A stretch of 26,780 nucleotides of DNA from a virus: positions 1 through 26,780 of IMG/VR virus record IMGVR_UViG_3300028653_000049. One strand, given 5' to 3'. Shown here piece after piece: positions 1-8,415 of the stretch. The position numbers were made by a program, and so were the translations under genes. Below the pieces are notes generated by a model, which had not been told where the DNA came from, searched no databases, and saw only the letters and a list, made by a program, of their open reading frames with translations. How positions within the stretch are numbered: the stretch's first letter is position 1; each line of letters begins with the position of its first letter.

Positions 1-3000
1 TAATAAGTTCATCTTCGATTGGAATATTTTTATCGCTTTGAACTTCAAAGCCACGATATCCACCTTCACCATTTGATTTTTCTTTACGAGGAAGGGCCAA
101 ATCATAGTCAGTACCATCATTATCAACAAATTTAATAACCCCAAACGACTTTCCAACAACATCAACTTTACCGAATTTTTGTAAATGATTAATTAAATAA
201 TCAATATCTGTTTTACCAATAACTAAATCAATGTCTTTATTTGGTTTATTTAAAATAAGGTCACGAACTGCTCCACCAACCACATAAACATCTGATTTTA
301 AATCATTTATTAATGATTGAATAAATGGTTTTTGCTTTAAATTATTTACAAAACCAGTAATTTTATTATTTGATTGAGAATCATCTTCAATCATTATTGA
401 TTCATTTAAATTATGTTTTTTAATTAAAATAAGATATCCACCATCACCATCTTCACCAATAATTTCGCCATTATTAATATCAAATTCATCGATATCTGAA
501 AAGTCATCTTCATTAGAATATCTTTTTGCATCCTCAAATGTTTTTGTAATCCAGACAATATCTTTAGCTGGATATTTATCAAGTTCTTTTAATTTTTCAG
601 GAGTTATATTAAAATCATCAACATTACCTAATTCTTTCATTTCAAATCTAACAACATCACCTGCAGTAGTTCCTTTAGATTGAATGAAATTAGAATTCAC
701 TCTATATGCTTTTCCAACATAATTTTCTTCATTAATTTTTAATTTCTTTTCTGGATGTTCCTTTGTATAATTTTTTACAAATTTAGTATAAATTTCTTCA
801 CTAACATCACGACCAAAACCATTTTTTACTCTTTCTCTAAATTCTACTTCTGCTTTATTGGCAATTTCATGTGCACCATCCTTACCTTCACCATCATTAC
901 TATATTTTAAGCCATAATATTTCATTAAATGTCTTTCAAGTGTTTCATGTAAAAGTATTGCTCCTAAATCATCTGGTTTTATTATGAATACATCATCAAC
1001 CCAAATTTCATCTTCTGGAATATGTTTTGCATATTTTTGCTCTTTCTTTGGTAAATCTAAATCAACATAATGGTGACCACCATCGACCCATTCATCAAAA
1101 TTCAGTCCCGGATTTTTACTTCTTACATATTTACCATTAATTGCATATACTTTATAGTCATCTTCTTCAAATAAAAGAAGTTTATCGAGTCCATCATCTT
1201 TATTATCTTTTTCGATTTGTTTTTCAAAATCTTTCATTGATTGTTCATTCAAATTTTTATTATTGTTTTTTATAAAAAAAGGTATATTTTTTTCTTTAAG
1301 TAATTTAATAAATTTATTTTTAGTATCTTCATTTTTTTCTTTTGATGGATCATAAATAATTTTTATTAAATATTTAAACAAATCAAGTTCTTCATTAGGT
1401 GGATAAAGTTTAATTTCTTCTTCACCGAAATGTGTTCCAATCAATTCATCATCACTTCCAGTTTTAAATTTTATATTATCTGCTTTAATTTTATTAAAAT
1501 CCAACACAAAATTAGTCGATAAATTTTTATATGTTGTGCCTTCACTATCTTCTGTTGGATGATAGAATATTGGTTGAATTTGTTTTACTAAATTAATGTT
1601 TGTTGTAGTTGATACTCCATTACTTTCTCCACCACCCATAATATGCCCATCAAATATTATTGATCTTGCACTATTCGTTGTAGTTATGTGATATAAATAT
1701 CTACTATTAATATCACCCTTAAAACCATATTGATTATTATTTTTATTTCTTTTATCAATTTGTACTTTTTGAAATAAAAAATATTTTTGTGATTTTTCTA
1801 ATAAATTTTTGAGTTTATTAACTTCTGCAGTATAATTATTATTATCAATATCTGACATTTTCTTAAACACCTCAACTTGTTTGGGAAACCAACCTGTAGT
1901 TTGATTAAGTATTGATTGTAAATCATTTGGTGTTAAGTATTTTGAAAAATATTTTTTTTTAATTTCATTAGCTAATTCATCAATTTTTTTATATACTTCA
2001 TCTTGTTTTTGTTTAAGTTCATCATTTTCTTTTGCATATTTTATATGTGGTTTATCCACTTCATTTACATTTACCAAATCAGGATATATTTTATCATTAG
2101 GTGCTTTATGATACCTTCTATTAATATATTCCTCAATTGATTTATCATTATAATCTAAAAGTTTTCCTATTTCATATGCTTCTTCAGGTGTTTGGTCACT
2201 TACGTATCCACCATGACTAATCATAATTTGATTTAATTTTTCTGCATTAGCTTTACCTCTAGGCGTTTGACGATAAACAATATGCATATCAATATCATGA
2301 TGATCTTGATTAATCTTAATTAAACCAAAATTATTATTATTTGCCATTTCACGTAATTCAGGATTTATTTTAAATGATAATATGGCAACATCTTTTTTCC
2401 CTTCAATCATTTTTTTTATTGCATCTTCATCTCTATATGCATCACTTGCATCAATTTCTTCATTAATTGATTGTTCGTTTATATAATTTATCAATTTTGC
2501 TTTTCCTTCCGCATCATTAGTCCTTAATATATCGCCTTTACCACCATCCACATAATCCAAATAAATTATATTATTACCATACTTAATTAAGTCAAAAAAC
2601 ATATTTTTGAAAACTTGTTTTACTCTATCTTTGGAATATCCATATAATGATAATTCACCACGATAATCTCTATCTAATTTTTCAAATACTACTCGAACCC
2701 AACCATCTTTCATAGCAACATCAAAAACTCTATCATAATCCCAACCAAAATCTTTGTCTTTATATATTCTCATTATAAAACCCTTATGATTTAATCTTTG
2801 AACTTTATAAAATTGGTCATCTGGTGATACCCATGCCCAGAAAGTTTCATTTGGTAAATATGTTTCATCAATTGATTTAAGATTTAAATTATTAATATCA
2901 CCTTGATTACAAGCAGTACTTGTACCACCATTACCACCTAATCTACATTTCTTTTTAACTTCAACTGATTGGCTATTTGGCATAAATGATTTTGTTCTTT

Positions 3001-5536
3001 CATCGACAGAAAATTTATCATTTGTTGCATCGCTAACAACATGATGATATTCTAAATCTTCTTTTACATCTTCTGGAGTTGTAGGAATATTATTATCTGT
3101 AACTGGAGATGTATCATTAGTTTCATATGGTGGAAAATTATCTTGACCAATTGAGTTTATTGCTGAAAATTTTGAACTACCGTCTTCATTCACAGTTAGA
3201 TTTTCGGCATTATTCGGTTGTAAGAAACCATTACCGAAACCGACATCAAAAAATGCAATTGCTCCACTTTTCTTATACCCAAGATTATCTGGATTATAAT
3301 AGTCCTTACTTTCAATTCCATATTTTTCAACCTCTTCAGCAATTCTTAATATACTATAAAAAAATTCCTCATCTTGTGAATTTTTTGAAAAGTAATTTTC
3401 AACAGTTTTTTTATCAACATTACTATGATATCTCAAACCATAAAGATAATATTCTAACACATCAGAAAATCTAACATTCATTATTTTTTCAAATGCAAAA
3501 TCCATTCTATCAAATAGACGTTTAAATTCTTGTGGGTCTGTCTTTAATTTTTCTAAAACAATTGCATAAGTTTTGGGAATTTTATTATCGTTTTCAGAAT
3601 TAATAGTAAATACGTTATATGGTTGTGCAATATATTTTAATGGTTTACCAATTAGTGATAAATTTTCAGCAGCTTCACTATTATCTTTAGTTATTTTTAA
3701 TACTTTATCATCACCAATATCATAAGCAACACCAAATTGACCACTTCCAAGAAAAGTTGGTTTATTATATCCTTTTACATTTACTATTTTATTAGCTATT
3801 GTGTCTGCAAGACTTCTATTATAATCCTCATTAAATATTTGCTCATTCTCTGGTAAGAAAACAGTATTAATATCATTTACTTGGGGTTCAGTTATACCAA
3901 AATATCCACCTATATCAAAAAATTTTAATATATTGTCTTCATATCCAAGATTTTCAAGATTAGTATAATCATCAGATTTAATACTATAACTTAATAGTTC
4001 TTTTTTAATTTCAAATAATCCAATCAGCCAATTATATGTTTGCTGTCTTTCGATATCCGATATATTAACTTCTGTGTTCTCAGTAAGTATGTTTTTTGCC
4101 AATAAAATAATATCATTATAATTAAATTTCTTTTTCATCATAACATAGAAATTCACAGCATTCATATTATTTGGTTTTATTTTATTGATAACATCAACAT
4201 AATGATTAAATTTTTCAATTGGTTTATCTGTGATGTGTCGTTCAATTATTCCAAAAAATGATAGATTTTTTTCTGTATCAACAATTTTATATAAATTATA
4301 AACAATTGCAATGTGTATTGGCTTTACTCTCATTAATTTTGAAGCAGCGTCTGCTTCACTTATATCTGTTGATAGTTTAAATATTTTTGTATCACCAATA
4401 TCAAATGCAAAACCATTTGAACCACTACCTAAAAATTTTAACGTATTTATTCCTAACTTTTCAGTAAATTCTTTAGCAATATCTGTCGCATAATTTCTAT
4501 CAGTTAGTGTATATCCCTGCACTTTTGGTGATTGTTGTTCAATATTTTCATTTATAATACTAAGTGGTTCTCTATCATAATAATTTTGTGAAATAAGATA
4601 ATTTTGAAGTGCTAATAAATTATTATAAAAAGTTTTCTTATCTTTTACTTGACCTAATGTTTCTTTTAAATTATTTACACATTCATGAAAATTATCTACA
4701 AGTTGTGGCATATTATTTATTGGCTTGTTTGGATATATACTTCTTTTTATGATAAATTCTTTAAATTCTTCATTTATAACACCATCACCATCTCCAACAC
4801 CATATGGAATTAAACCCCACATACCATGTCTTTGATCTTGTCCAACATTACCTATATCTGAAAGTATATCGTCATTTCCATCTGCAAAATTATATAGCTC
4901 ATACATATGATATTTTTGCTTTCTTTGTGGACTATAATATGTGTCATACACTTCGTCATTAAGTCCATAATCAGTTAAGACTATACTTGGTTGACCATCA
5001 CGAAGAACTTCTCCATATGAACTTGGTCTTCCCATATCGCCAGCAAGTTGACCATAATTAGCAATAAATTCTGTTAATTCTTGTGCAAATTCATTTTCAT
5101 TAAGTTGTTCAACAATTTCTTGTTTTTGACCAAAAAGGTTACCCCTACCTCTATTAGATTGTTCAAAATTTCGTACATATTGGTATAATTCATTAAGACT
5201 TGGAATACCTGTTAATTGGACAATTCTTTTTTCGGTTACTTTTTTAGCTTTTTCAGAAATTAACCAACTATAATCATCATAATTATCATATACTATTGTA
5301 ACTATATTTTGAGCATCATTATAATGTCCAATATCTGCTTCTGCTGAATTTTGTGCAACACCTTTAGTATTTTTAGCTAATTTTAAAACTTTTTGACCAT
5401 CAATATCATAAACAATTCTACCAGTACCACTACCAATTCTTGTAAGATATTGACCAGCATATTTTATTTTACCTGCAAAAGATTTTATATTTAGAAATTC
5501 TGGTAAGAAATTCTCTTTAAATTCTTCAAATGTCAT
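1..5536 (-). CDS. Giant polyvalent-type phage protein: three kinase-like domains, ART-like, HE-motif and CCA-nucleotidyltransferase domains (3' end outside window)
   Basis: This is one uninterrupted frame of 1845 codons from ATG at 5536 to the left edge, with no stop. Three kinase-like repeats follow each other. Domain 1 has G-loop GSGTG at residues 35-39, K52, D167 and DYG at 189. Domain 2 has GSGSNG at 370-375, K387, D523-x5-N529 and DIG at 541. Domain 3 has GSGQFG at 597-602, K614, D745-x5-N751 and DVG at 764. Domain 1 has Ser where the catalytic-loop Asn is expected. A WAW-containing segment begins near residue 900 and a GGYVSDQTPEEA segment near 1109. Residues 1281-1377 resemble ADP-ribosyltransferases (YHIT, then STT at 1309, then GEEEI at 1371). 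HETLERH starts at 1530. Residues about 1745 onward match the head of bacterial CCA-adding enzymes: VVGGAVRD at 1752, DID at 1768-1770, then LALPRKEK. The layout fits polyvalent proteins injected with phage DNA; that role is inferred. A TATTTATA motif lies 17 nt upstream. Confidence 0.85.
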   Translation of the reverse strand, partial: MTFEEFKENFLPEFLNIKSFAGKIKYAGQYLTRIGSGTGRIVYDIDGQKVLKLAKNTKGVAQNSAEADIGHYNDAQNIVTIVYDNYDDYSWLISEKAKKVTEKRIVQLTGIPSLNELYQYVRNFEQSNRGRGNLFGQKQEIVEQLNENEFAQELTEFIANYGQLAGDMGRPSSYGEVLRDGQPSIVLTDYGLNDEVYDTYYSPQRKQKYHMYELYNFADGNDDILSDIGNVGQDQRHGMWGLIPYGVGDGDGVINEEFKEFIIKRSIYPNKPINNMPQLVDNFHECVNNLKETLGQVKDKKTFYNNLLALQNYLISQNYYDREPLSIINENIEQQSPKVQGYTLTDRNYATDIAKEFTEKLGINTLKFLGSGSNGFAFDIGDTKIFKLSTDISEADAASKLMRVKPIHIAIVYNLYKIVDTEKNLSFFGIIERHITDKPIEKFNHYVDVINKIKPNNMNAVNFYVMMKKKFNYNDIILLAKNILTENTEVNISDIERQQTYNWLIGLFEIKKELLSYSIKSDDYTNLENLGYEDNILKFFDIGGYFGITEPQVNDINTVFLPENEQIFNEDYNRSLADTIANKIVNVKGYNKPTFLGSGQFGVAYDIGDDKVLKITKDNSEAAENLSLIGKPLKYIAQPYNVFTINSENDNKIPKTYAIVLEKLKTDPQEFKRLFDRMDFAFEKIMNVRFSDVLEYYLYGLRYHSNVDKKTVENYFSKNSQDEEFFYSILRIAEEVEKYGIESKDYYNPDNLGYKKSGAIAFFDVGFGNGFLQPNNAENLTVNEDGSSKFSAINSIGQDNFPPYETNDTSPVTDNNIPTTPEDVKEDLEYHHVVSDATNDKFSVDERTKSFMPNSQSVEVKKKCRLGGNGGTSTACNQGDINNLNLKSIDETYLPNETFWAWVSPDDQFYKVQRLNHKGFIMRIYKDKDFGWDYDRVFDVAMKDGWVRVVFEKLDRDYRGELSLYGYSKDRVKQVFKNMFFDLIKYGNNIIYLDYVDGGKGDILRTNDAEGKAKLINYINEQSINEEIDASDAYRDEDAIKKMIEGKKDVAILSFKINPELREMANNNNFGLIKINQDHHDIDMHIVYRQTPRGKANAEKLNQIMISHGGYVSDQTPEEAYEIGKLLDYNDKSIEEYINRRYHKAPNDKIYPDLVNVNEVDKPHIKYAKENDELKQKQDEVYKKIDELANEIKKKYFSKYLTPNDLQSILNQTTGWFPKQVEVFKKMSDIDNNNYTAEVNKLKNLLEKSQKYFLFQKVQIDKRNKNNNQYGFKGDINSRYLYHITTTNSARSIIFDGHIMGGGESNGVSTTTNINLVKQIQPIFYHPTEDSEGTTYKNLSTNFVLDFNKIKADNIKFKTGSDDELIGTHFGEEEIKLYPPNEELDLFKYLIKIIYDPSKEKNEDTKNKFIKLLKEKNIPFFIKNNNKNLNEQSMKDFEKQIEKDNKDDGLDKLLLFEEDDYKVYAINGKYVRSKNPGLNFDEWVDGGHHYVDLDLPKKEQKYAKHIPEDEIWVDDVFIIKPDDLGAILLHETLERHLMKYYGLKYSNDGEGKDGAHEIANKAEVEFRERVKNGFGRDVSEEIYTKFVKNYTKEHPEKKLKINEENYVGKAYRVNSNFIQSKGTTAGDVVRFEMKELGNVDDFNITPEKLKELDKYPAKDIVWITKTFEDAKRYSNEDDFSDIDEFDINNGEIIGEDGDGGYLILIKKHNLNESIMIEDDSQSNNKITGFVNNLKQKPFIQSLINDLKSDVYVVGGAVRDLILNKPNKDIDLVIGKTDIDYLINHLQKFGKVDVVGKSFGVIKFVDNDGTDYDLALPRKEKSNGEGGYRGFEVQSDKNIPIEDELI

Positions 5537-5553
5537 GTAATTGATAATTTAAT

Positions 5554-5561
5554 TATAAATA
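5554..5561 (-). promoter_or_regulatory. AGTATTTATA-type phage promoter motif upstream of the giant polyvalent gene
   Basis: The coding strand reads TTTGTATTTATAATTAAA, ending 17 nt before the ATG at 5536. It matches the shared consensus WWAGTATTTATAWWAAA seen upstream of seven genes here. Promoter function is inferred from position and recurrence. The opposite strand reads like a T4 late promoter core (TATAAATAC). Confidence 0.5.
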
Positions 5562-5599
5562 CAAACTTAACAATAAAAAGAATTATGAAAAAAGTGCAA

Positions 5600-6271
5600 T
5601 TATTTTTGCTCCTTTACTTTATTTTTTGATTGTATTTCTCGAATTGTTTCGTATACTAATGTCTTAATCATTTCACGATTTTCTTGTAGCACTTCTTTAA
5701 TTCTTTCAACTGCATACATTTCAATGATAGTACCTTTAATTGCTTCTTCAACAACTGGACCAAAATTATCAATTAAATAATTATCAACAATTTTCTTTAC
5801 ATTTTCAACTAAATAGCCTTCATTAATTTGCATTGGCTGTCCAGTATTTGAATTATATGAGGGTATTCCAGCATTTGTATTCTTATTTGGTGCAATTCCA
5901 GCAGACATTGCTTCTGAAAGTGTTTGTTTTCTTTTAACTTCAAGGTCTTTATATAATTGTTCATCTCTTTCTGGAGACATATCAATTGTTTCATGTATTG
6001 TTTGACGTTGAACTGGTGCTACCACTTCATTAATTGGAAGTCTTTTTGATTCACCTTTCTTTACTGCAACTTGATTATCTACTGTTTTAAGTAAATTTGA
6101 TGAAGCATTATCTCTACCAGTTTTAAGTGATTCTAATAATCCATTTAAAAATGTATCTCTTGGTGTTGCACCAATATTTGTTTGACCACCCAATGAGGAG
6201 GGTGCAATATTTTTTTCTCTCTTACGATTATCTATTTCGGTTTTAAGCTTATTTAAATCTGGTTTTGCCAT
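5600..6271 (-). CDS. Uncharacterised phage protein with helical C-terminus, possibly virion-associated
   Basis: This 223-aa protein was not matched to a family. The N-terminal half (MAKPDLNKLKTEIDNRKREKN, then Ser/Thr/Asn-rich stretches) is polar and probably flexible. The last 75 residues are rich in Glu, Lys and Ile and look strongly helical, starting at YLVENVKKIVDNYL and running through VEEAIKGTIIEMYAVERI to a Lys-rich end. Such a layout is seen in phage scaffold, core or assembly proteins, but nothing here proves it. The gene has its own upstream TATTTATA motif, which suggests expression together with other late-type units. It stands between the WYL-like gene and the giant polyvalent gene, and is separated from the latter by a 63-nt spacer. 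An overlapping 61-aa frame at 5809-5994 is a shadow. Confidence 0.75.
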   Translation of the reverse strand: MAKPDLNKLKTEIDNRKREKNIAPSSLGGQTNIGATPRDTFLNGLLESLKTGRDNASSNLLKTVDNQVAVKKGESKRLPINEVVAPVQRQTIHETIDMSPERDEQLYKDLEVKRKQTLSEAMSAGIAPNKNTNAGIPSYNSNTGQPMQINEGYLVENVKKIVDNYLIDNFGPVVEEAIKGTIIEMYAVERIKEVLQENREMIKTLVYETIREIQSKNKVKEQK

Positions 6272-6293
6272 TTTATAAAATTTTATACTTTTT

Positions 6294-6301
6294 TATAAAT
6301 A
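6294..6301 (-). promoter_or_regulatory. AGTATTTATA-type phage promoter motif upstream of the 223-aa gene
   Basis: The coding strand reads AAAGTATTTATAAAAAAG, 22 nt before the ATG at 6271 and immediately after the stop of the WYL-like gene (6304-6306). It matches the recurring motif. Confidence 0.5.
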
Positions 6302-6303
6302 CT

Positions 6304-7284
6304 TTATTGTTTAAAAAAAGTTTTCTTTTGAGTTGGAAACTTTTCAATTTCTTTTATAATTGTTGTTTTTTTATTATCTATCTTAGGTTCTATCTTAGGC
6401 TCTAACTTAGGTTCAGATTGTTTTTTCATTACCAAATTTTTTTGTTGATTAATAAAATTTTGTTCTGCAGGTACTGTTGTTTTAGTATTTCTAACTAATT
6501 TATCATAAAGATTGGTTAATTTTCCAACAATTGCTTCTGGTGGAAGTTTATCTTTTTGAGCAATATCAATAATATGAAATTCACCTTTTTTATCAATAGC
6601 AACTAAATATCTATCTGGTGATTTTTTCATAACTCTCTTTGCTACGTCATATAATTTTTGAATATCCTTTGCTGTTGCATCTCTTTTTTTCTGTCCAGCA
6701 TTATAGAATTTTTTAAATTTATTTGTTTGTGTATCAAATTGTGATTTATCTACTTTTGTTGCCACTACTGATGGTGCAGCAACTTTACCTAATCCTTTTG
6801 TCTGTACAGATTTTGGTTCTTTAGGTGAAACAGAAGCAATAATATTTGTCATTTGCTTATCATTCTGATTATATAATGGTGGTATCATTACATTCCCATC
6901 TTCATCAACAAATCGTTTTCCTGTTGGGTATGCTGAAGTAATTTTATCAATTAAAAATAATCTCCAACCAGCTTTTTCTCTACCATCATTATCTCTATGA
7001 TATTCATGATTAATTCTTTTTCTTGGACTATCTGCTCTAAGACTATCACTCTTGCCTTTATCTTGCCAAGCTCTAAGTACTTTATTTCCAGCAGTACTTG
7101 TTCCCAATACAAATGGTCTTATTGTTCGATAACCCTTTTCTATTGTATCATCACCAGAATAATAAATATAAATATATTCATAATTTTGAATAGCATCAAC
7201 AATATCATTTTCACCTGCACCTTCTTTTAGAAGATGACGGAAATTTTTAATGTTGTTAAATAATATTTTTATTTCTGTGAGCAT
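6304..7284 (-). CDS. WYL-like domain protein with charged C-terminal tail
   Basis: This is a 326-aa protein. Residues about 30-125 resemble a WYL domain, the small beta-barrel ligand-sensing fold of many bacterial regulators. The pattern runs from YIYIYYSGDD, through GYRTIRPFVLG, a LRAWQDKGKSDS turn and GWRLFLIDKI, to a final PTGKRF strand. No helix-turn-helix is visible before it, so this is not a standard WYL repressor. The middle is basic and helical (about 185-265). The tail has short EPKLEPKIEPKI repeats and ends Lys-rich. The gene follows the Cys-rich 95-aa gene after 6 nt, so the two are probably co-transcribed. A virion-associated or host-interaction role is possible but unproven. The WYL call rests on pattern recognition only. 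Confidence 0.7.
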   Translation of the reverse strand: MLTEIKILFNNIKNFRHLLKEGAGENDIVDAIQNYEYIYIYYSGDDTIEKGYRTIRPFVLGTSTAGNKVLRAWQDKGKSDSLRADSPRKRINHEYHRDNDGREKAGWRLFLIDKITSAYPTGKRFVDEDGNVMIPPLYNQNDKQMTNIIASVSPKEPKSVQTKGLGKVAAPSVVATKVDKSQFDTQTNKFKKFYNAGQKKRDATAKDIQKLYDVAKRVMKKSPDRYLVAIDKKGEFHIIDIAQKDKLPPEAIVGKLTNLYDKLVRNTKTTVPAEQNFINQQKNLVMKKQSEPKLEPKIEPKIDNKKTTIIKEIEKFPTQKKTFFKQ

Positions 7285-7290
7285 TATTAA

Positions 7291-7578
7291 TTATGCCGTT
7301 GCTGAACAATATTCATGACCCGGATAATAACGAGCACTGTTTTTTGCAATTGAACAATTTCTATCTGCAATATCTTCATTAGTTCCAATTGAACCACCCG
7401 GTACTTGTGGGTCTCTACCTCTACAATCACCATCAGAAATTGTATCTTTATTTCCTGCACAATATTCATTGCCAGAAGTGTAACCATGACAACATTTATT
7501 TCTAACTAAATTTTCATCTCTGAAACTTGCACTATTTGTTAATAGTCTACTACTATTGTCTGCCGTAATATTTGCCAT
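7291..7578 (-). CDS. Small Cys-rich phage protein with internal YxxGxEYC repeat
   Basis: This 95-aa protein is from no family I recognise. It has six cysteines, including a CC pair. Two imperfect motif copies, GYTSGNEYCAGN and YYPGHEYCSAT, suggest an internal duplication. The first is followed by a DGDC segment and the second is preceded by NCSIAKNSAR. The spaced cysteines could bind metal or form disulfides in a small virion decoration or fibre-tip protein. There is no signal peptide or membrane segment. It starts a unit: its own TATTTATA motif lies 34 nt upstream, and the WYL-like gene follows after 6 nt. A 66-aa overlapping frame (7287-7487) is a shadow. Confidence 0.7.
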   Translation of the reverse strand: MANITADNSSRLLTNSASFRDENLVRNKCCHGYTSGNEYCAGNKDTISDGDCRGRDPQVPGGSIGTNEDIADRNCSIAKNSARYYPGHEYCSATA

Positions 7579-7612
7579 TTTTTTGTGTTTTAATTTCTTT
7601 ATTATTATTTAT

Positions 7613-7620
7613 TATAAATA
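7613..7620 (-). promoter_or_regulatory. ACTATTTATA-type phage promoter motif upstream of the Cys-rich gene
   Basis: The coding strand reads GAACTATTTATAATAAAT, 34 nt before the ATG at 7578. It is the longest motif-to-start spacing in the set and one of two copies with CT rather than GT before ATTTATA. Confidence 0.45.
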
Positions 7621-7632
7621 GTTCTGAATTAG

Positions 7633-8415
7633 TTATTTTTCATTCTCATAAGGCTTGAACACAATTGTGATATATTCTATTAAATGTGGTACAGTATCCA
7701 AATATTTCATTTCAGAAATGTCGTACCAACCATATTTTGTATTTTCATCATTTAATTTAACATCTGTTTCTTCGCCAGCATATCTACAAGCAAATATATG
7801 TTCAATACTATCTGTATGTCTTTGAATGGTAAATGTTTTTATGAATTTTTTAATTTCTAATTTAGTTTCTTCTTTAATTTCTCTCTCAATTGCTTGTTGA
7901 GGTGTTTCATCTTTATTAATTTCACCGCCAACCAATGACCACTTATTTGGCATCCAAATTTTACTATCATCTGCTCTTTTAAGTAAAAGAATTTTATTAT
8001 CATTATTAACAATTACTGCTACAGCATTTTTTTTTAATTCTTTCTTCTCTTCATTTAGTCTTGGTGTTTGATATGGTTTTAATTCTGAATTAGGATTAGT
8101 TGCCACAATTTGTTTAACCCTTTTTGACCTTTCTACACCAGCACGATCTTGATTTAATGTTTTTTCAATAAATGCTTTCATTAAATCACCACCAGCAAGA
8201 GCATATTGATTTTTATCATCTGTTTGTGGATTAAAATAATCAAAATAATTCTTTAATCTCTTTAATGCTTGATATGTCAAAACACCGTTTTTAAGTATGA
8301 AGTTTGCCCTTTTTAGACCATTACTGTTTGAAGTTGATGCTTTTGCCACTTCAATACTTTTAAGTATGTTTTGTGGGATATAATATGTTTTATTTAATAA
8401 TTCTTGATTTGCCAT
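7633..8415 (-). CDS. Nudix hydrolase with an extra N-terminal phage domain
   Basis: This is a 260-aa protein. Residues about 132-255 form a Nudix domain, a fold that cleaves nucleoside-diphosphate-linked substrates. The Nudix box spans G164-x5-E170-x7-R178-E179-I-K-E182-E183, with Lys at 185 where Gly is usual. The metal-binding Glu residues are kept, so activity is plausible; the substrate is unknown. Residues 1-120 are an added helical, polar region (MANQELLNKTYYIPQNILKS, then ALAGGDLMKAFIEK) absent from ordinary Nudix proteins and possibly a virion or partner-binding part. The start codon overlaps the stop of the upstream homing endonuclease as TAATG, implying translational coupling. Before that insertion it was probably coupled directly to the 211-aa gene. 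Confidence 0.9.
   Translation of the reverse strand: MANQELLNKTYYIPQNILKSIEVAKASTSNSNGLKRANFILKNGVLTYQALKRLKNYFDYFNPQTDDKNQYALAGGDLMKAFIEKTLNQDRAGVERSKRVKQIVATNPNSELKPYQTPRLNEEKKELKKNAVAVIVNNDNKILLLKRADDSKIWMPNKWSLVGGEINKDETPQQAIEREIKEETKLEIKKFIKTFTIQRHTDSIEHIFACRYAGEETDVKLNDENTKYGWYDISEMKYLDTVPHLIEYITIVFKPYENEK

Noticed and set aside
3127-4493. Plus-strand open frames of 115 and 60 codons inside the left region
   Set aside because: They lie opposite the giant minus-strand gene, have low-complexity translations rich in Tyr, His, Phe and Asn, and show no family features; they are antisense shadows.
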